A stretch of 64,000 nt of DNA, from NCBI RefSeq assembly GCF_013041605.1, contig NZ_JABEQC010000007.1:1-64000 (forward strand). The letters are read 5' to 3'. Below the pieces are notes generated by a model. The model was not told where the DNA came from. It searched no databases and was given only the letters and a program-made list of their open reading frames with translations. This DNA is from Vibrio plantisponsor (lineage in GTDB: Bacteria; Pseudomonadota; Gammaproteobacteria; Enterobacterales; Vibrionaceae). This document shows, piece after piece, positions 10,601 through 18,638 of this stretch; position 1 is the stretch's first letter; the number at the start of each line of letters is the position of its first letter. A program made the position numbers and the translations under genes.

Positions 10601-12364
10601 ACTGGTGAATACAATTATGTGCCCAGAGCGTCGGTTGCGGGGATGTCATACGATTCAACGACTAATACTTACAGTGGATCTGATGTATTTGAAGTTCGAG
10701 TAACAGATAACCACGGAGCAGAATCCACAAAATTTATTACATTCAATGTGCAATCAATTCTTACACCTACCAGTGCTACGGGTTATCAGGTACACAGCCA
10801 TGTGACAGCTCCACCTCAATTAACAGCGGCAAGCCCAAGTGTTCATATGTCATCATTGCCATTAACCAACGATGTTACTTTGGAGCTCGAAACGACGAGT
10901 GATACTGGTATGTCTGACCAAGATCATTTAACGCGCGATAATACTCCAACGGTACATGGGACATCGGAGATCCCTTTCTCTGTAATTGAGATCCATGAAG
11001 GAAATTCATTGATAGCTACGGTAGTGTCCGACGCTTCCGGTCATTATCGGGCAGATTTACCACATATGATTGATGCAACCCATTCGTTGTTTGCTATAGC
11101 TGTTTCTCCGTCATCAATCTCTGGTACATCTGTACCATTAGATTTGACCGTGGACACACAATCTGAACTGCATGTAAACCCGATTGCTGGCGATAACATC
11201 CTTGATGCTGTTGAACACACACATCTTTTAACTATAGACGGCACAGCAAATGGTATAGAGGATGGCCAAATCATTACTGTTTCTATTGGAGGAAATAACC
11301 ATCAAGCAGTAGTTAGCAACGGGTTGTGGTCGGTGGATATAGATGCAACGGAGGTTCAGTCATTAACAGGTGGTCTTCATGATGTGCTTGTTAGTGCAGA
11401 AGATAGAGCTGGCAATGCTGTCAGTTCGAACATCCCGCTTTTTGTCAGTGATGCTTCAACACCAGTTCCATCTATGAGTTTCCAAACTCCTCCTACACCT
11501 ACAGGTGGTGGCTCAATTGGTTCCCATATTTCAGGTACTATATTAATACCACCATTATTGCAGCAACTTAGTCCGCAAGCCTCTGGCTCTGGTGGTTGGG
11601 GCATAGATGATGGGCATGGTCACACTGTCACAAGTCTTCAGGGGGACTATGGAACCTTAACAATTGATCCAGTATCCGGACATGTCGAGTACATTTACAA
11701 CACTGCTCCCATACAAAGTGTAAAGGCAACGGGTGGTACGCATGTTGCCGGACAAACAACAACAGAAGAGCACCATGATATTTTTAAGGTTGTTTATCAT
11801 GACGTTCATGCTTCTGATATAGACGTCAAAGTGGATTTAGATGTGACCTATATCCACGGGCATAGTGGTCATAACCAGTTATCCACTCATCTTGTGGATA
11901 TGACTCTTATACCAGCGACTCCATCCTCAGCACCCCCAGTACAACACGATGAGGTTATTGATGGGATTGTCCCTGACGAGTTTACTGTAGAGATTCTCGA
12001 TGACGCGCATAATTCTGATATGAATCTCCCCTTTGATGGAACACATCAGTTAGATCAAGCGACGAAACCTATTGACCATTACTTAGATATGGTTGGTGTG
12101 TCTAATAGTCACGTTAGTGCGAGTGATAACCTACCTTTAAGTAATAATTTACCTTCTATTTCAGAAGCAATAGATAGTTCACTGGATGATAATGGTTATT
12201 CACATACTGAGGACGGCTTACCCCATGATCCTTTAGTGGATAGTAAAGATGAACGTTATGATGAAAAGCATTTACCAGATAGTCTAGACGCTCATCAATC
12301 AGATTCATCTCATACTGACGACTTATTACATCAGGGGCTCAGTGACATGCATAATCACATATAG
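7697..12364 (+). CDS. Large VCBS/cadherin-repeat adhesin, probable type I secretion substrate
   Basis: This 1555-residue surface or secreted protein follows the secretion genes by 15 bases. It has no signal peptide; the N-terminal 200 residues are charged and low in complexity. From about residue 215 come VCBS and cadherin/dystroglycan-like domains separated by G-T-N-D-A-P or N-V-N-D-A-P linkers, typical of VCBS/BapA-type adhesins. Residues 332-509 and 746-923 are near-identical copies. Ig-like repeats occupy about 1090-1270, then a Gly/Pro-rich linker and a final VCBS-like unit. The last 130 residues are rich in Asp, His and Ser and presumably carry the secretion signal. RTX nonapeptides (GGxGxD) are absent, as are LapG-type protease or retention genes nearby. 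A role in attachment or biofilm is inferred from family and context. Confidence 0.87.
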   Translation: MREKKTENSSNKKASASETPSINKRDDKARFKAKELDKKAALLKAQQFRTSNLESDFNSDLVADKSWHTAHAQATAKEATESSELLDESVTATSSEPSSPNADRSAIAEDEIALSATDDSQAKDNTGAENISNHRGGNHVIVELKESITGDLDPLKQSMGNNFKSALVAPSDLNKAEPTVNTLQAPPATHSAHHSPQASNSSAQHTLAINHLPPAQLVKEDASVSTVDGQLTASGDGSLSVSWSVASTHGKYGDLQLDSKTGEWHYHLDNHLADTDQLGEGEVHTEHFTVTATDKFGHVIHTEILVNVEGTNDAPKVSHTVVDEVVDQGAILQFTLSADTFSDIDHGDTLTLSTGTLPAWLHFDASTGTFSGTPTNSDVGQTRITVTATDNHGAHVSTTFDLTVNNVNDAPVLTPMATVKVDEDGASVQGQIHATDIDTGDTLTFSAGQVDGFTFHSDGSWTFDPSHSAYQHLAVGETLPLSIPVTVTDSHGASDVQQLNIVVSGTNDAPTVTSSITLPEGSEDTSVLISASSLLANATDIDSGETQQLTVQHLHADHGSIVDNHDGTFTVNPDANYNGRVTFTYNVQDPQGATVATSATMDLKAVGDAAIITGQDTGHVTEDLYDATQTQNLMAWGQLTVTDPDKGEAGFVEHITGLARFAKPDFVSGQYGRVEISEDGHWTYMVPNSHPDVQSLGVGQHLTDHIEVESLDGTKHTITITIDGTNDAPTVTHTVANQTVDQSATLQFRLPADTFSDIDHGDTLTLSTGTLPAWLHFDASTGTFSGTPTNSDVGQTRITVTATDNHGAHVSTTFDLTVNNVNDAPVLTPMATVKVDEDGASVQGQIHATDIDTGDTLTFSAGQVDGFTFHSDGSWTFDPSHSAYQHLAVGETLPLSIPVTVTDSHGASDVQLLNILVTGTNDAPVLSIQPFDNTSGHLTEVDVDSSDTHQFSVVQSSGSYGDLIVNSQTGEYNYVPRASVAGMSYDSTTNTYSGSDVFEVRVTDNHGAESTKFITFNVQSILTPTSATGYQVHSHVTAPPQLTAASPSVHMSSLPLTNDVTLELETTSDTGMSDQDHLTRDNTPTVHGTSEIPFSVIEIHEGNSLIATVVSDASGHYRADLPHMIDATHSLFAIAVSPSSISGTSVPLDLTVDTQSELHVNPIAGDNILDAVEHTHLLTIDGTANGIEDGQIITVSIGGNNHQAVVSNGLWSVDIDATEVQSLTGGLHDVLVSAEDRAGNAVSSNIPLFVSDASTPVPSMSFQTPPTPTGGGSIGSHISGTILIPPLLQQLSPQASGSGGWGIDDGHGHTVTSLQGDYGTLTIDPVSGHVEYIYNTAPIQSVKATGGTHVAGQTTTEEHHDIFKVVYHDVHASDIDVKVDLDVTYIHGHSGHNQLSTHLVDMTLIPATPSSAPPVQHDEVIDGIVPDEFTVEILDDAHNSDMNLPFDGTHQLDQATKPIDHYLDMVGVSNSHVSASDNLPLSNNLPSISEAIDSSLDDNGYSHTEDGLPHDPLVDSKDERYDEKHLPDSLDAHQSDSSHTDDLLHQGLSDMHNHI
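8690..9223 (+). repeat. Adhesin internal direct repeat, copy 1
   Basis: This 534-bp segment encodes one cadherin/dystroglycan-like plus one VCBS-like domain (about residues 332-509 of the adhesin). It recurs 1242 bp (414 codons) downstream with only about ten mismatches by eye, clustered near the two ends. The central stretch of about 360 bp is identical at the DNA level, which indicates recent duplication or gene conversion. Confidence 0.95.
9932..10465 (+). repeat. Adhesin internal direct repeat, copy 2
   Basis: Second copy of the 534-bp repeat, encoding about residues 746-923 of the adhesin. Differences from copy 1 include GACATT for GATATT, ACTCGT for ACGCGT, and three changes near the 3' end. 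Homologous recombination between the copies would remove or add exactly 414 residues in frame. Confidence 0.95.
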
Positions 12365-12474
12365 CTGTTGGTATCGGAGTTTAGGGGGCGTTCAATAGGA
12401 TACGGGACCTGTCTTGAATGAGTTAGATAATAAACTTAGCAAGTATTTGTCCAAGATTGTTTTGGCTTCATAGC

Positions 12475-12502
12475 AAAAAGGCGAACCGCTCGGTTCGCCT
12501 TT
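12475..12502 (-). terminator. Intrinsic terminator of gcvP, possibly bidirectional
   Basis: AAAGGCGAACCG at 12477-12488 and CGGTTCGCCTTT at 12491-12502 form a perfect 12-bp inverted repeat. On the minus strand it is followed by TTTTT, fitting termination after gcvP. On the plus strand only TTT follows, so it may also weakly end the adhesin operon. Confidence 0.85.
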
Positions 12503-12556
12503 ACTCTCTGTAACTTAGTTAGTCACACAATTAATAGTCATCAACAGATTCAATCG

Positions 12557-15418
12557 CTACTCGTAGCTTTCAATACTAGGGCAAGAACAGATTAGGTTAC
12601 GGTCGCCATAGACGTTGTCAACTCGGTTAACTGTTGGCCAGTATTTTGAGTCTTTCGTTTGCTTACTTGGGAAGCAAGCAATCTCACGTGAATATGGGTG
12701 ATCCCACTCTGTGCTTGATAGATCAACTTGAGTATGAGGAGCGTTAACCAATGGGTTGTTTTCCAGTGGCCAAACACCGTTATGAACTTGGGTGATTTCT
12801 TCACGAATTGCGATCATTGCATCACAGAAACGGTCTAGTTCAGCTAAATCTTCAGATTCCGTTGGCTCTACCATTAATGTGCCAGCAACAGGAAAGGACA
12901 TAGTTGGTGCATGGAATCCGTAGTCCATTAAACGCTTAGCAATGTCTTCTTCGCTGATACCTGTTTCTTCTTTTAATGGGCGAATGTCGATAATACATTC
13001 ATGGGCTACGCGGCCATTTTTACCACGGTACAATACAGGGTAGTGTGGGCGTAGGCGTTCCATCACATAGTTAGCGTTCAGAATAGCCACTTTGGTTGCA
13101 TCAGTTAGGCCTTCTGTTCCCATCATTGCAATATATGCCCATGAAATAGGAAGAATAGATGCACTGCCGATATCGGCTGCTGAAACCGCATAGTCGGTGC
13201 CTTCAATGCCATCTTCGATATGACCTGGAAGGAATGGTGCTAAGTGAGACTTAACGCCAATTGGTCCCATACCCGGACCGCCACCACCGTGTGGAATACA
13301 GAACGTTTTGTGCAGGTTCAGGTGCGAAACATCTGAGCCGATGAAGCCCGGAGAAGTTAGGCCAACCTGAGCGTTCATGTTTGCACCGTCTAGGTAAACC
13401 TGACCGCCTGCTGCATGTACCATGTCACAGACTTCACGTACTTGCTCTTCGTAAACACCGTGCGTAGAAGGGTAAGTGATCATAATGCTTGATAGATTGT
13501 CTTTATGTTTTTCAATCTTATCTGCAAGGTCGCCTAGATCGATGTTTCCGTTCTCAGCACATTTTACCACTACCACTTTCAATGAAACCATTGATGCAGT
13601 TGCTGGGTTAGTACCATGTGCAGAGCTTGGGATTAAACATACGTTGCGATGACCTTCTCCACGGCTTTGGTGGTAACGTTGAATCGCGAGCAGGCCAGCA
13701 TATTCGCCTGAAGCACCAGAGTTTGGCTGAAGAGAAAATGCATCGTAGCCAGTAATCTCACATAGTTTCTCTTTCAGATCATTCGCTAGAGCTGTATAAC
13801 CAGCAGCTTGTGCTTTTGGCGCAAACGGGTGTAGTGCTCCGAACTCAGGCCATGTCACTGGGATCATCTCTGCAGCCGCGTTAAGCTTCATGGTACAACT
13901 GCCTAGTGGGATCATACCGTGAGTCAGAGAGAAGTCTTTATTTTCAAGCTTCTTCAGGTAACGCATCATCTGCGTTTCACTACGGTGCGTGTTAAACACT
14001 GGGTGAGTTAAATACTTAGAAGTACGACGGCAGTTCTCAGGAATAGCGGCGTATTCATTACTTGCGATTGTGTTTGAAAGTTCAGAGATATCTTCTTTAA
14101 CGTCGAAGATAGCAAATAAAGCTTCAATATCTGCAAGTGTTGTAGTTTCATCGAAGCTAATACCAAGCTGATTTGGAAGTTTGCGTAAGTTGATATCCGC
14201 TTGTTGTGCTTTTAGATAGACTGCTTCAGTGTTGCTACCAGTATTGATAGTAATCGTGTCGAAGAAGCTATTGTGTGCAAGCTCGTAGCCTGATTTAGTT
14301 AAACCAGCGGCAAGAATTGCAGTTAAATGATGTGTACGACGAGCAATCTTCAATAAACCTTCTGCGCCATGGTATACCGCGTAGAAAGAAGCCATGTTTG
14401 CAAGCAGAGCCTGAGCTGTACAGATGTTCGAAGTCGCTTTCTCACGACGAATATGTTGTTCGCGAGTCTGCATTGCCATACGAAGAGCTTGGTTGCCTTT
14501 GCTGTCAATCGATACACCAATAACACGGCCTGGCATAGTACGTTTGTAAGCTTCGCGAGTTGCCATAAACGCAGCGTGCGGACCGCCGTAACCCATAGGT
14601 ACGCCAAAGCGCTGAGCAGAACCAATCACTACGTCTGCGCCCATTTCACCTGCTGGTTTTAGTAGGGTGCTCGCCAAAAGATCGGTCGCTACCGTAACTA
14701 ACGTTTTGTTTGCGTGTGCTTTTTCGATGATGTCGGTTAAATCACGAACTTCACCTGTCGTGCTTGGGTACTGAAGAAGCGCACCGAAAACATCTTGCTC
14801 AGCAAGGCAATCGATTGCGCCGATAATAACTTCAAAACCAAAGAACTCTGCGCGAGTCTTCACCACTTCGATAGTTTGTGGATGAACGTCATCCGCTACA
14901 AAGAAGCTGTTACTCTTGCTCTTGCCTGCGCGTTGACACAGAGTCATTGCTTCAGCTGCCGCTGTTGCTTCATCAAGTAGTGATGCGTTGGCAATGTCCA
15001 TCCCCGTTAGGTCCATTACCATTTGTTGGTAGTTCAATAAAGACTCTAAACGACCTTGAGAGATCTCTGGTTGGTATGGTGTATATGCGGTGTACCAGCC
15101 TGGGTTTTCAAGCACGTTACGTAAGATTACGTTTGGCGTGAAAGTGTTGTAGTAACCCTGACCAATGAATGTTCTTTTCACTTGGTTTTGCTCTGCGAAA
15201 ACACGCATAGCAGCAAGCATGTCAGCTTCGCTTTTTGCTGGAGCAAGATTAAGAGGAGATTCTAGGCGAATACTTGCTGGAACCGTATCTGCGATAAGTG
15301 CGTTTAAGCTCTCAGCTTTGATGGTCGCAAGCATTTTTGCTTGATCGTTATGATTAGGACCATTGTGTCGAGCAACAAATTCATTTTGCGTGCTTAGGCT
15401 ATGAAGTAGTTCAGTCAT
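12557..15418 (-). CDS. gcvP: Glycine dehydrogenase (decarboxylating), P-protein
   Basis: GcvP is the PLP-dependent P-protein of the glycine cleavage system. It decarboxylates glycine and loads the aminomethyl group on the lipoyl arm of GcvH. The 953-residue protein is full length for the fused, homodimeric bacterial type. The PLP-binding lysine lies in [18 protein letters not shown], and the early segment [12 protein letters not shown] and [13 protein letters not shown] are typical. The start at 15418 (MTELLHSL) is preceded by AAAGGGA; a longer frame of ten more codons lacks a ribosome binding site. It lies 90 bp downstream of gcvH in the same direction, with a terminator-like hairpin in between. 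Confidence 0.97.
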   Translation of the reverse strand: MTELLHSLSTQNEFVARHNGPNHNDQAKMLATIKAESLNALIADTVPASIRLESPLNLAPAKSEADMLAAMRVFAEQNQVKRTFIGQGYYNTFTPNVILRNVLENPGWYTAYTPYQPEISQGRLESLLNYQQMVMDLTGMDIANASLLDEATAAAEAMTLCQRAGKSKSNSFFVADDVHPQTIEVVKTRAEFFGFEVIIGAIDCLAEQDVFGALLQYPSTTGEVRDLTDIIEKAHANKTLVTVATDLLASTLLKPAGEMGADVVIGSAQRFGVPMGYGGPHAAFMATREAYKRTMPGRVIGVSIDSKGNQALRMAMQTREQHIRREKATSNICTAQALLANMASFYAVYHGAEGLLKIARRTHHLTAILAAGLTKSGYELAHNSFFDTITINTGSNTEAVYLKAQQADINLRKLPNQLGISFDETTTLADIEALFAIFDVKEDISELSNTIASNEYAAIPENCRRTSKYLTHPVFNTHRSETQMMRYLKKLENKDFSLTHGMIPLGSCTMKLNAAAEMIPVTWPEFGALHPFAPKAQAAGYTALANDLKEKLCEITGYDAFSLQPNSGASGEYAGLLAIQRYHQSRGEGHRNVCLIPSSAHGTNPATASMVSLKVVVVKCAENGNIDLGDLADKIEKHKDNLSSIMITYPSTHGVYEEQVREVCDMVHAAGGQVYLDGANMNAQVGLTSPGFIGSDVSHLNLHKTFCIPHGGGGPGMGPIGVKSHLAPFLPGHIEDGIEGTDYAVSAADIGSASILPISWAYIAMMGTEGLTDATKVAILNANYVMERLRPHYPVLYRGKNGRVAHECIIDIRPLKEETGISEEDIAKRLMDYGFHAPTMSFPVAGTLMVEPTESEDLAELDRFCDAMIAIREEITQVHNGVWPLENNPLVNAPHTQVDLSSTEWDHPYSREIACFPSKQTKDSKYWPTVNRVDNVYGDRNLICSCPSIESYE

Positions 15419-15466
15419 TTTCCCTTTACCTTCTAAACCACGAGACAACTCGCTTGCGTGGCTTTG

Positions 15467-15495
15467 AAAAAAAGCTGCCCCGAGTGGACAGCTTT
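15467..15495 (-). terminator. Terminator or attenuator hairpin between gcvH and gcvP
   Basis: Read on the minus strand, AAAGCTGTCC, a five-base loop and GGGCAGCTTT form a ten-pair stem with one G-T wobble, followed directly by a run of T. This has the form of an intrinsic terminator inside the gcvH-gcvP operon, so gcvP transcription should be partly attenuated unless there is read-through or another promoter. Confidence 0.75.
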
Positions 15496-15508
15496 CCTGT
15501 TGTATAAA

Positions 15509-15889
15509 TTAGTCTTCTTCGATTGAGCTCAGATACTCTTCGGCATCTTTAAGGTCGTCTAGCTCTGCAGGATCGGACATTTTTACTTTCACAATCCAGC
15601 CGCCTTCATAAGGCTCTTCGTTGATAAGCTCAGGGCTATCTTGTAGCTCTTCATTTACTTCAACTACCACACCAGATACTGGTGCATAGATATCAGAAGC
15701 CGCTTTTACAGATTCAACAAGTGAAAAGCTGTCTCCAGCATCAATTTCTGTATCTGTTTCTGGTAGTTCAACGAAAACCACATCACCCAGCATCTCTTGA
15801 GCGTGCTCAGAAATACCGATAGTTACAGTGCCATCACCGTTGTCACGAACCCATTCATGGCTTTCTGTAAACTTCAGTGTATTGTCCAT
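15509..15889 (-). CDS. gcvH: Glycine cleavage system H-protein
   Basis: GcvH carries the lipoyl group that shuttles the aminomethyl intermediate between the P, T and L proteins. The 126-residue product has the lipoylation motif ESVKAASD with the modified lysine at residue 62, and the family segments ESHEWVR and GWIVKVK. The start at 15889 (MDNTLKF) has GGAG eight bases upstream; an upstream in-frame start would add nine residues without a ribosome binding site. It is the first gene of a gcvH-gcvP unit transcribed away from the XRE-cupin regulator gene. Confidence 0.96.
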   Translation of the reverse strand: MDNTLKFTESHEWVRDNGDGTVTIGISEHAQEMLGDVVFVELPETDTEIDAGDSFSLVESVKAASDIYAPVSGVVVEVNEELQDSPELINEEPYEGGWIVKVKMSDPAELDDLKDAEEYLSSIEED

Positions 15890-16473
15890 TGCTAATTCTC
15901 CAAAAAAAGTATCCAAACTGTACTACCGATTGAATGGAGTCTTGAGTATTAAGGTTCCATTCAATCTTCAAGCATTATCAAACGTTTTGTTGTCGACAGA
16001 CTTCTTAAATAGACCTTATCAACAACGATTTCAAATTCTAAACGGCTTAACCCTATCTATTCGTGTTGATGTGTGAAATCCACATCAAAAGTAATGATAG
16101 GCATCTCTGGTGCAAAAAGAGATGATTTATTTGTTAGTGCTTCGCTTTAAAGGCTGTGAGTGGCTTTGCTCATTGTTTGTAATTAGTTGTTAGGCATTAC
16201 AATGTGAACGCGGTCGATATAGATAAGCATTTTATTAAGCAAAAATGTTAAATTTACCCGGTTCAGCGATACCACCATTATTGGCATAGCTAACAAGCCA
16301 GTAACATACTCTTTGGTGTGACAACAATCAATGAAAAATTTCCTATAGGAAACATTGGTGGCGTTTTTGTTAGCCATAGCACGCTTTATTTCCTGATGTG
16401 CTCTTTAATGAATCAATAGCTTTGTGCCACAATGATTCTCAAATACAGGAATGCTATTCATTAGAGGGAAAGC
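15890..16473. other. Long divergent spacer between gcvH and its presumed regulator
   Basis: No gene is supported in these 584 bases. Besides the palindromic operator candidate at 16339-16352, two small hairpins lie in tandem: TTGATGTG 16066-16073 with CACATCAA 16081-16088, and CATCTCT 16102-16108 with AGAGATG 16118-16124. In the minus direction they would be in a long gcvH leader. The conserved core of glycine riboswitches was looked for on both strands and not found. Confidence 0.5.
16339..16352. promoter_or_regulatory. Palindromic operator candidate in gcvH/regulator spacer
   Basis: TTTCCTATAGGAAA is a perfect 14-bp palindrome, extended on the right by CATTGG. A related sequence, CTATTGGAAACATGG, lies before gcvT at 17298-17312, and a partial copy (TTTCCTATAGTGAA) lies at 17114-17127. 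Recurrence at the control regions of gcvH, the XRE-cupin gene and gcvT suggests the binding site of that regulator (inference). Confidence 0.6.
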
Positions 16474-17097
16474 ATGTCAGAAGACATTTATGATGAGTAC
16501 CCATCAATGATACTTGCCAAAGAAGCAAGTGAACAAAATATCGAACCATTGAAACTTGGTCAGAGAATAAAAGATATCCGAACAAAGTTAGGAATCACGT
16601 TAGAAGAAGCAAGTAACCGAACGGGTTTGGCTCGTTCGACACTGAGCAAAATAGAGAACGAACAGATTTCGCCAACCTTTCAAGCAATGCAAAAGTTAGC
16701 TCATGGTTTGCAAATTGATATGCCGCAACTGTTTGAGCCGCCAAAGAAAATTTTAGCGACAGGCCGTAGAGATATTACAAAAAACAGTGCGGGTAAACCC
16801 CATCCGACGCAAACCTATGAGCATGAACTGTTAGCTACTCAGTTATCAAATAAGAAAATGATGCCATTTAAAAGTCGCGTTCGAGCTCGTGCTTTTGAAG
16901 AGTACAGTGACTGGGTTCGCCATGACGGTGAGGAGTTTCTTCTTATTCTCGAGGGGGTGGTTATGTTCTATAGCGAGTTTTATGAACCTGTTCGCTTGGA
17001 AGAGGGTGACAGCGTTTATTATGACGCCACGATGGGGCACATGCTGGTTTCATTAAGTGAAGTTGATGCCCATATTCTCTGGGTAACAGCAAAATAG
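16474..17097 (+). CDS. XRE-family regulator with C-terminal cupin domain
   Basis: This 207-residue protein has an N-terminal XRE/Cro helix-turn-helix (about residues 28-85, including LGITLEEASNRTGLARSTLSK) and a C-terminal cupin domain (about 135-205, including HDGEEFLLILEGVV and LEEGDSVYYDA). Members of this family sense small ligands through the cupin and control adjacent metabolic genes. Its position between gcvH and gcvT, with repeated palindromes on both sides, suggests control of glycine cleavage by glycine or a related metabolite (inference). GAGGGA precedes the ATG. Serine hydroxymethyltransferase (glyA), which accompanies this cluster in some vibrios, is not present here. Confidence 0.9.
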   Translation: MSEDIYDEYPSMILAKEASEQNIEPLKLGQRIKDIRTKLGITLEEASNRTGLARSTLSKIENEQISPTFQAMQKLAHGLQIDMPQLFEPPKKILATGRRDITKNSAGKPHPTQTYEHELLATQLSNKKMMPFKSRVRARAFEEYSDWVRHDGEEFLLILEGVVMFYSEFYEPVRLEEGDSVYYDATMGHMLVSLSEVDAHILWVTAK

Positions 17098-17113
17098 ACT
17101 CAAAAGCCAGAAG

Positions 17114-17127
17114 TTTCCTATAGTGAA
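17114..17127. promoter_or_regulatory. Partial copy of the gcv operator palindrome
   Basis: TTTCCTATAGTGAA matches the left half and centre of the palindrome at 16339-16352. It lies just after the stop codon of the regulator gene and next to a PurR-like box. Confidence 0.4.
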
Positions 17128-17142
17128 GGCAAACGTTTGCAT
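17127..17142. promoter_or_regulatory. PurR-like box downstream of regulator, upstream of gcvT
   Basis: The 16-mer AGGCAAACGTTTGCAT, with the palindromic core GCAAACGTTTGC at 17129-17140, fits the gammaproteobacterial PurR consensus AnGCAAACGTTTnCnT. PurR represses the glycine cleavage operon in E. coli (established knowledge). Here the site is about 245 bases before gcvT and upstream of an intervening terminator, which is an unusual position. Confidence 0.6.
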
Positions 17143-17165
17143 TTTGTTTTAAATTGAAGAAAAAT

Positions 17166-17205
17166 ACGCCGCATTGATGTTTAAAGACTCAATGCGGCGT
17201 TTTTG
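17166..17205 (+). terminator. Intrinsic terminator after XRE-cupin gene
   Basis: ACGCCGCATTGA (17166-17177) pairs perfectly with TCAATGCGGCGT (17189-17200), and TTTT follows. It separates the regulator from gcvT, so gcvT needs its own promoter between about 17206 and 17370. Confidence 0.92.
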
Positions 17206-17302
17206 TTGCCTAAAGAGAATGTGATTGAGTTGTTAACTTAGATCTTTGTCACTGTTTGAATCTTGTTAATCAGAGAAAACAGGCGCATTCTTGTTTACTA
17301 TT

Positions 17303-17317
17303 GGAAACATGGTTTCC
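17303..17317. promoter_or_regulatory. Inverted repeat upstream of gcvT
   Basis: GGAAACATGGTTTCC has perfect 6-bp arms around ATG, and the flanking CTATTGGAAACAT resembles CTATAGGAAACAT in the gcvH/regulator spacer. It lies 70 bases before the gcvT start, so it is a good candidate operator for the XRE-cupin protein. Confidence 0.55.
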
Positions 17318-17387
17318 GCTTTATGGAACTTTTGCTTTTTGAGATGGCTGACTCTACGTGTAAGAGCTTGGCAAAATGGAGAATAAA

Positions 17388-18521
17388 ATGACTCAAGAAC
17401 ATGCGACTCAGGAACTTCTAGTTACTCCTTTACATACTTTGCACATTGAAGTTGGTGCAAAGATGGTTCCTTTCGCAGGCTATGATATGCCTGTTCAGTA
17501 TTCACTAGGCGTAAAAAAAGAGCACTTGCATACCCGCGAGGCTGCGGGACTGTTTGATGTTTCGCATATGGGTCAGCTTCGTCTGCATGGTGAAGGTGCA
17601 GCTCAAGCACTAGAAACTTTAGTTCCAGTGGATATCGTGGACTTGCCTCAAGGTAAGCAGCGTTACGCATTTTTCACTAATGAAGAAGGTGGCATTTTAG
17701 ACGACCTAATGGTTGCTAATTTAGGCGACCATTTGTTTGTCGTTGTTAATGCGGCTTGTAAGGAACAAGATATCGATCATCTGCATGCACATTTACCTTC
17801 AGGGGTTGAACTTGAAGTGATCAAAGACAGAGCGCTATTAGCACTGCAAGGTCCGAAAGCTGCTGAAGTTCTATCGCGTTTGCAACCTGCAGTAGCTGAT
17901 ATGCTTTTTATGGATATTCAGCAAGTCAGCATCGATGGTATTGAGTGTATCGTTAGCCGCAGTGGTTACACTGGTGAAGATGGCTATGAAATTTCAGTTC
18001 CAGCTGACCAAGCTCAAAAATTGGCTCGTAAGCTAACTTCATTTGAGGAAGTGGAATGGATTGGTCTAGGTGCTCGTGACTCTTTACGTTTAGAGTGTGG
18101 CTTATGTCTATACGGTCATGATTTAGATACAACCACTACACCAGTAGAAGCAAGCTTGCTATGGGCTATTCAACCAGTACGTCGCACAGGCGGTGCTCGC
18201 GAGGGTGGCTTCCCAGGGGCTGAGATTATTCTCAACCAGATCGCGACTAAAGATGTGGCTCGCAAACGCGTTGGTTTGGTTGGTCAGACGAAAGCGCCAG
18301 TTCGTGAAGGTACAGAGTTGTTTGACGCAGATGGTCAACATATTGGTGTTGTTACAAGTGGTACTGCGGGGCCAACAGCGGAAAAACCAGTTTCTATGGC
18401 TTATGTTCGTAATGACTTTTCAGCAGTTGGTACGGAATTATTTGCAGAAGTTCGTGGCAAAATGCTCCCGATGTTGGTAGAAAAAATGCCGTTTGTACCG
18501 CAAAGATACTACCGCGGTTAA
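17388..18521 (+). CDS. gcvT: Aminomethyltransferase, glycine cleavage T-protein
   Basis: GcvT transfers the methylene group from aminomethyl-lipoyl GcvH to tetrahydrofolate, giving 5,10-methylene-THF and ammonia. The 377-residue protein has the folate-binding aminomethyltransferase features: FAGYDMPVQY near the start, AGLFDVSHMGQ, RSGYTGEDGYEIS and GLGARDSLRLE, plus the C-terminal barrel domain (from about residue 285). The ATG at 17388 is preferred because GGAGA at 17378-17382 precedes it; the ATG at 17376 overlaps that site. It is transcribed on its own, away from gcvH-gcvP, and a terminator follows. Confidence 0.96.
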   Translation: MTQEHATQELLVTPLHTLHIEVGAKMVPFAGYDMPVQYSLGVKKEHLHTREAAGLFDVSHMGQLRLHGEGAAQALETLVPVDIVDLPQGKQRYAFFTNEEGGILDDLMVANLGDHLFVVVNAACKEQDIDHLHAHLPSGVELEVIKDRALLALQGPKAAEVLSRLQPAVADMLFMDIQQVSIDGIECIVSRSGYTGEDGYEISVPADQAQKLARKLTSFEEVEWIGLGARDSLRLECGLCLYGHDLDTTTTPVEASLLWAIQPVRRTGGAREGGFPGAEIILNQIATKDVARKRVGLVGQTKAPVREGTELFDADGQHIGVVTSGTAGPTAEKPVSMAYVRNDFSAVGTELFAEVRGKMLPMLVEKMPFVPQRYYRG

Positions 18522-18548
18522 GTGAATTTAAGTAAATAGGTTAGTCCT

Positions 18549-18582
18549 AAGAGTCGTAAGTCTAGTCTTACGGCTCTTTTTT
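18549..18582 (+). terminator. Intrinsic terminator of gcvT
   Basis: AAGAGTCGTAAG (18549-18560) pairs with CTTACGGCTCTT (18567-18578) with one G-T wobble, followed by TTTT. Confidence 0.92.
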
Positions 18583-18638
18583 ATTTACATTAGCCGTCTA
18601 AAATTATCAGTAACAGATGTAAGTAATGGATTACCACT

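Noticed and set aside
14317..15141. Several overlapping open frames opposite gcvP
   Set aside because: They are antisense to a long, well-conserved gene, lack ribosome binding sites and show no family features.
15890..17387. Glycine riboswitch before gcvH or gcvT
   Set aside because: The conserved aptamer core was not found on either strand in the leader regions; only unrelated small hairpins and palindromes are present. A covariance search would settle it.
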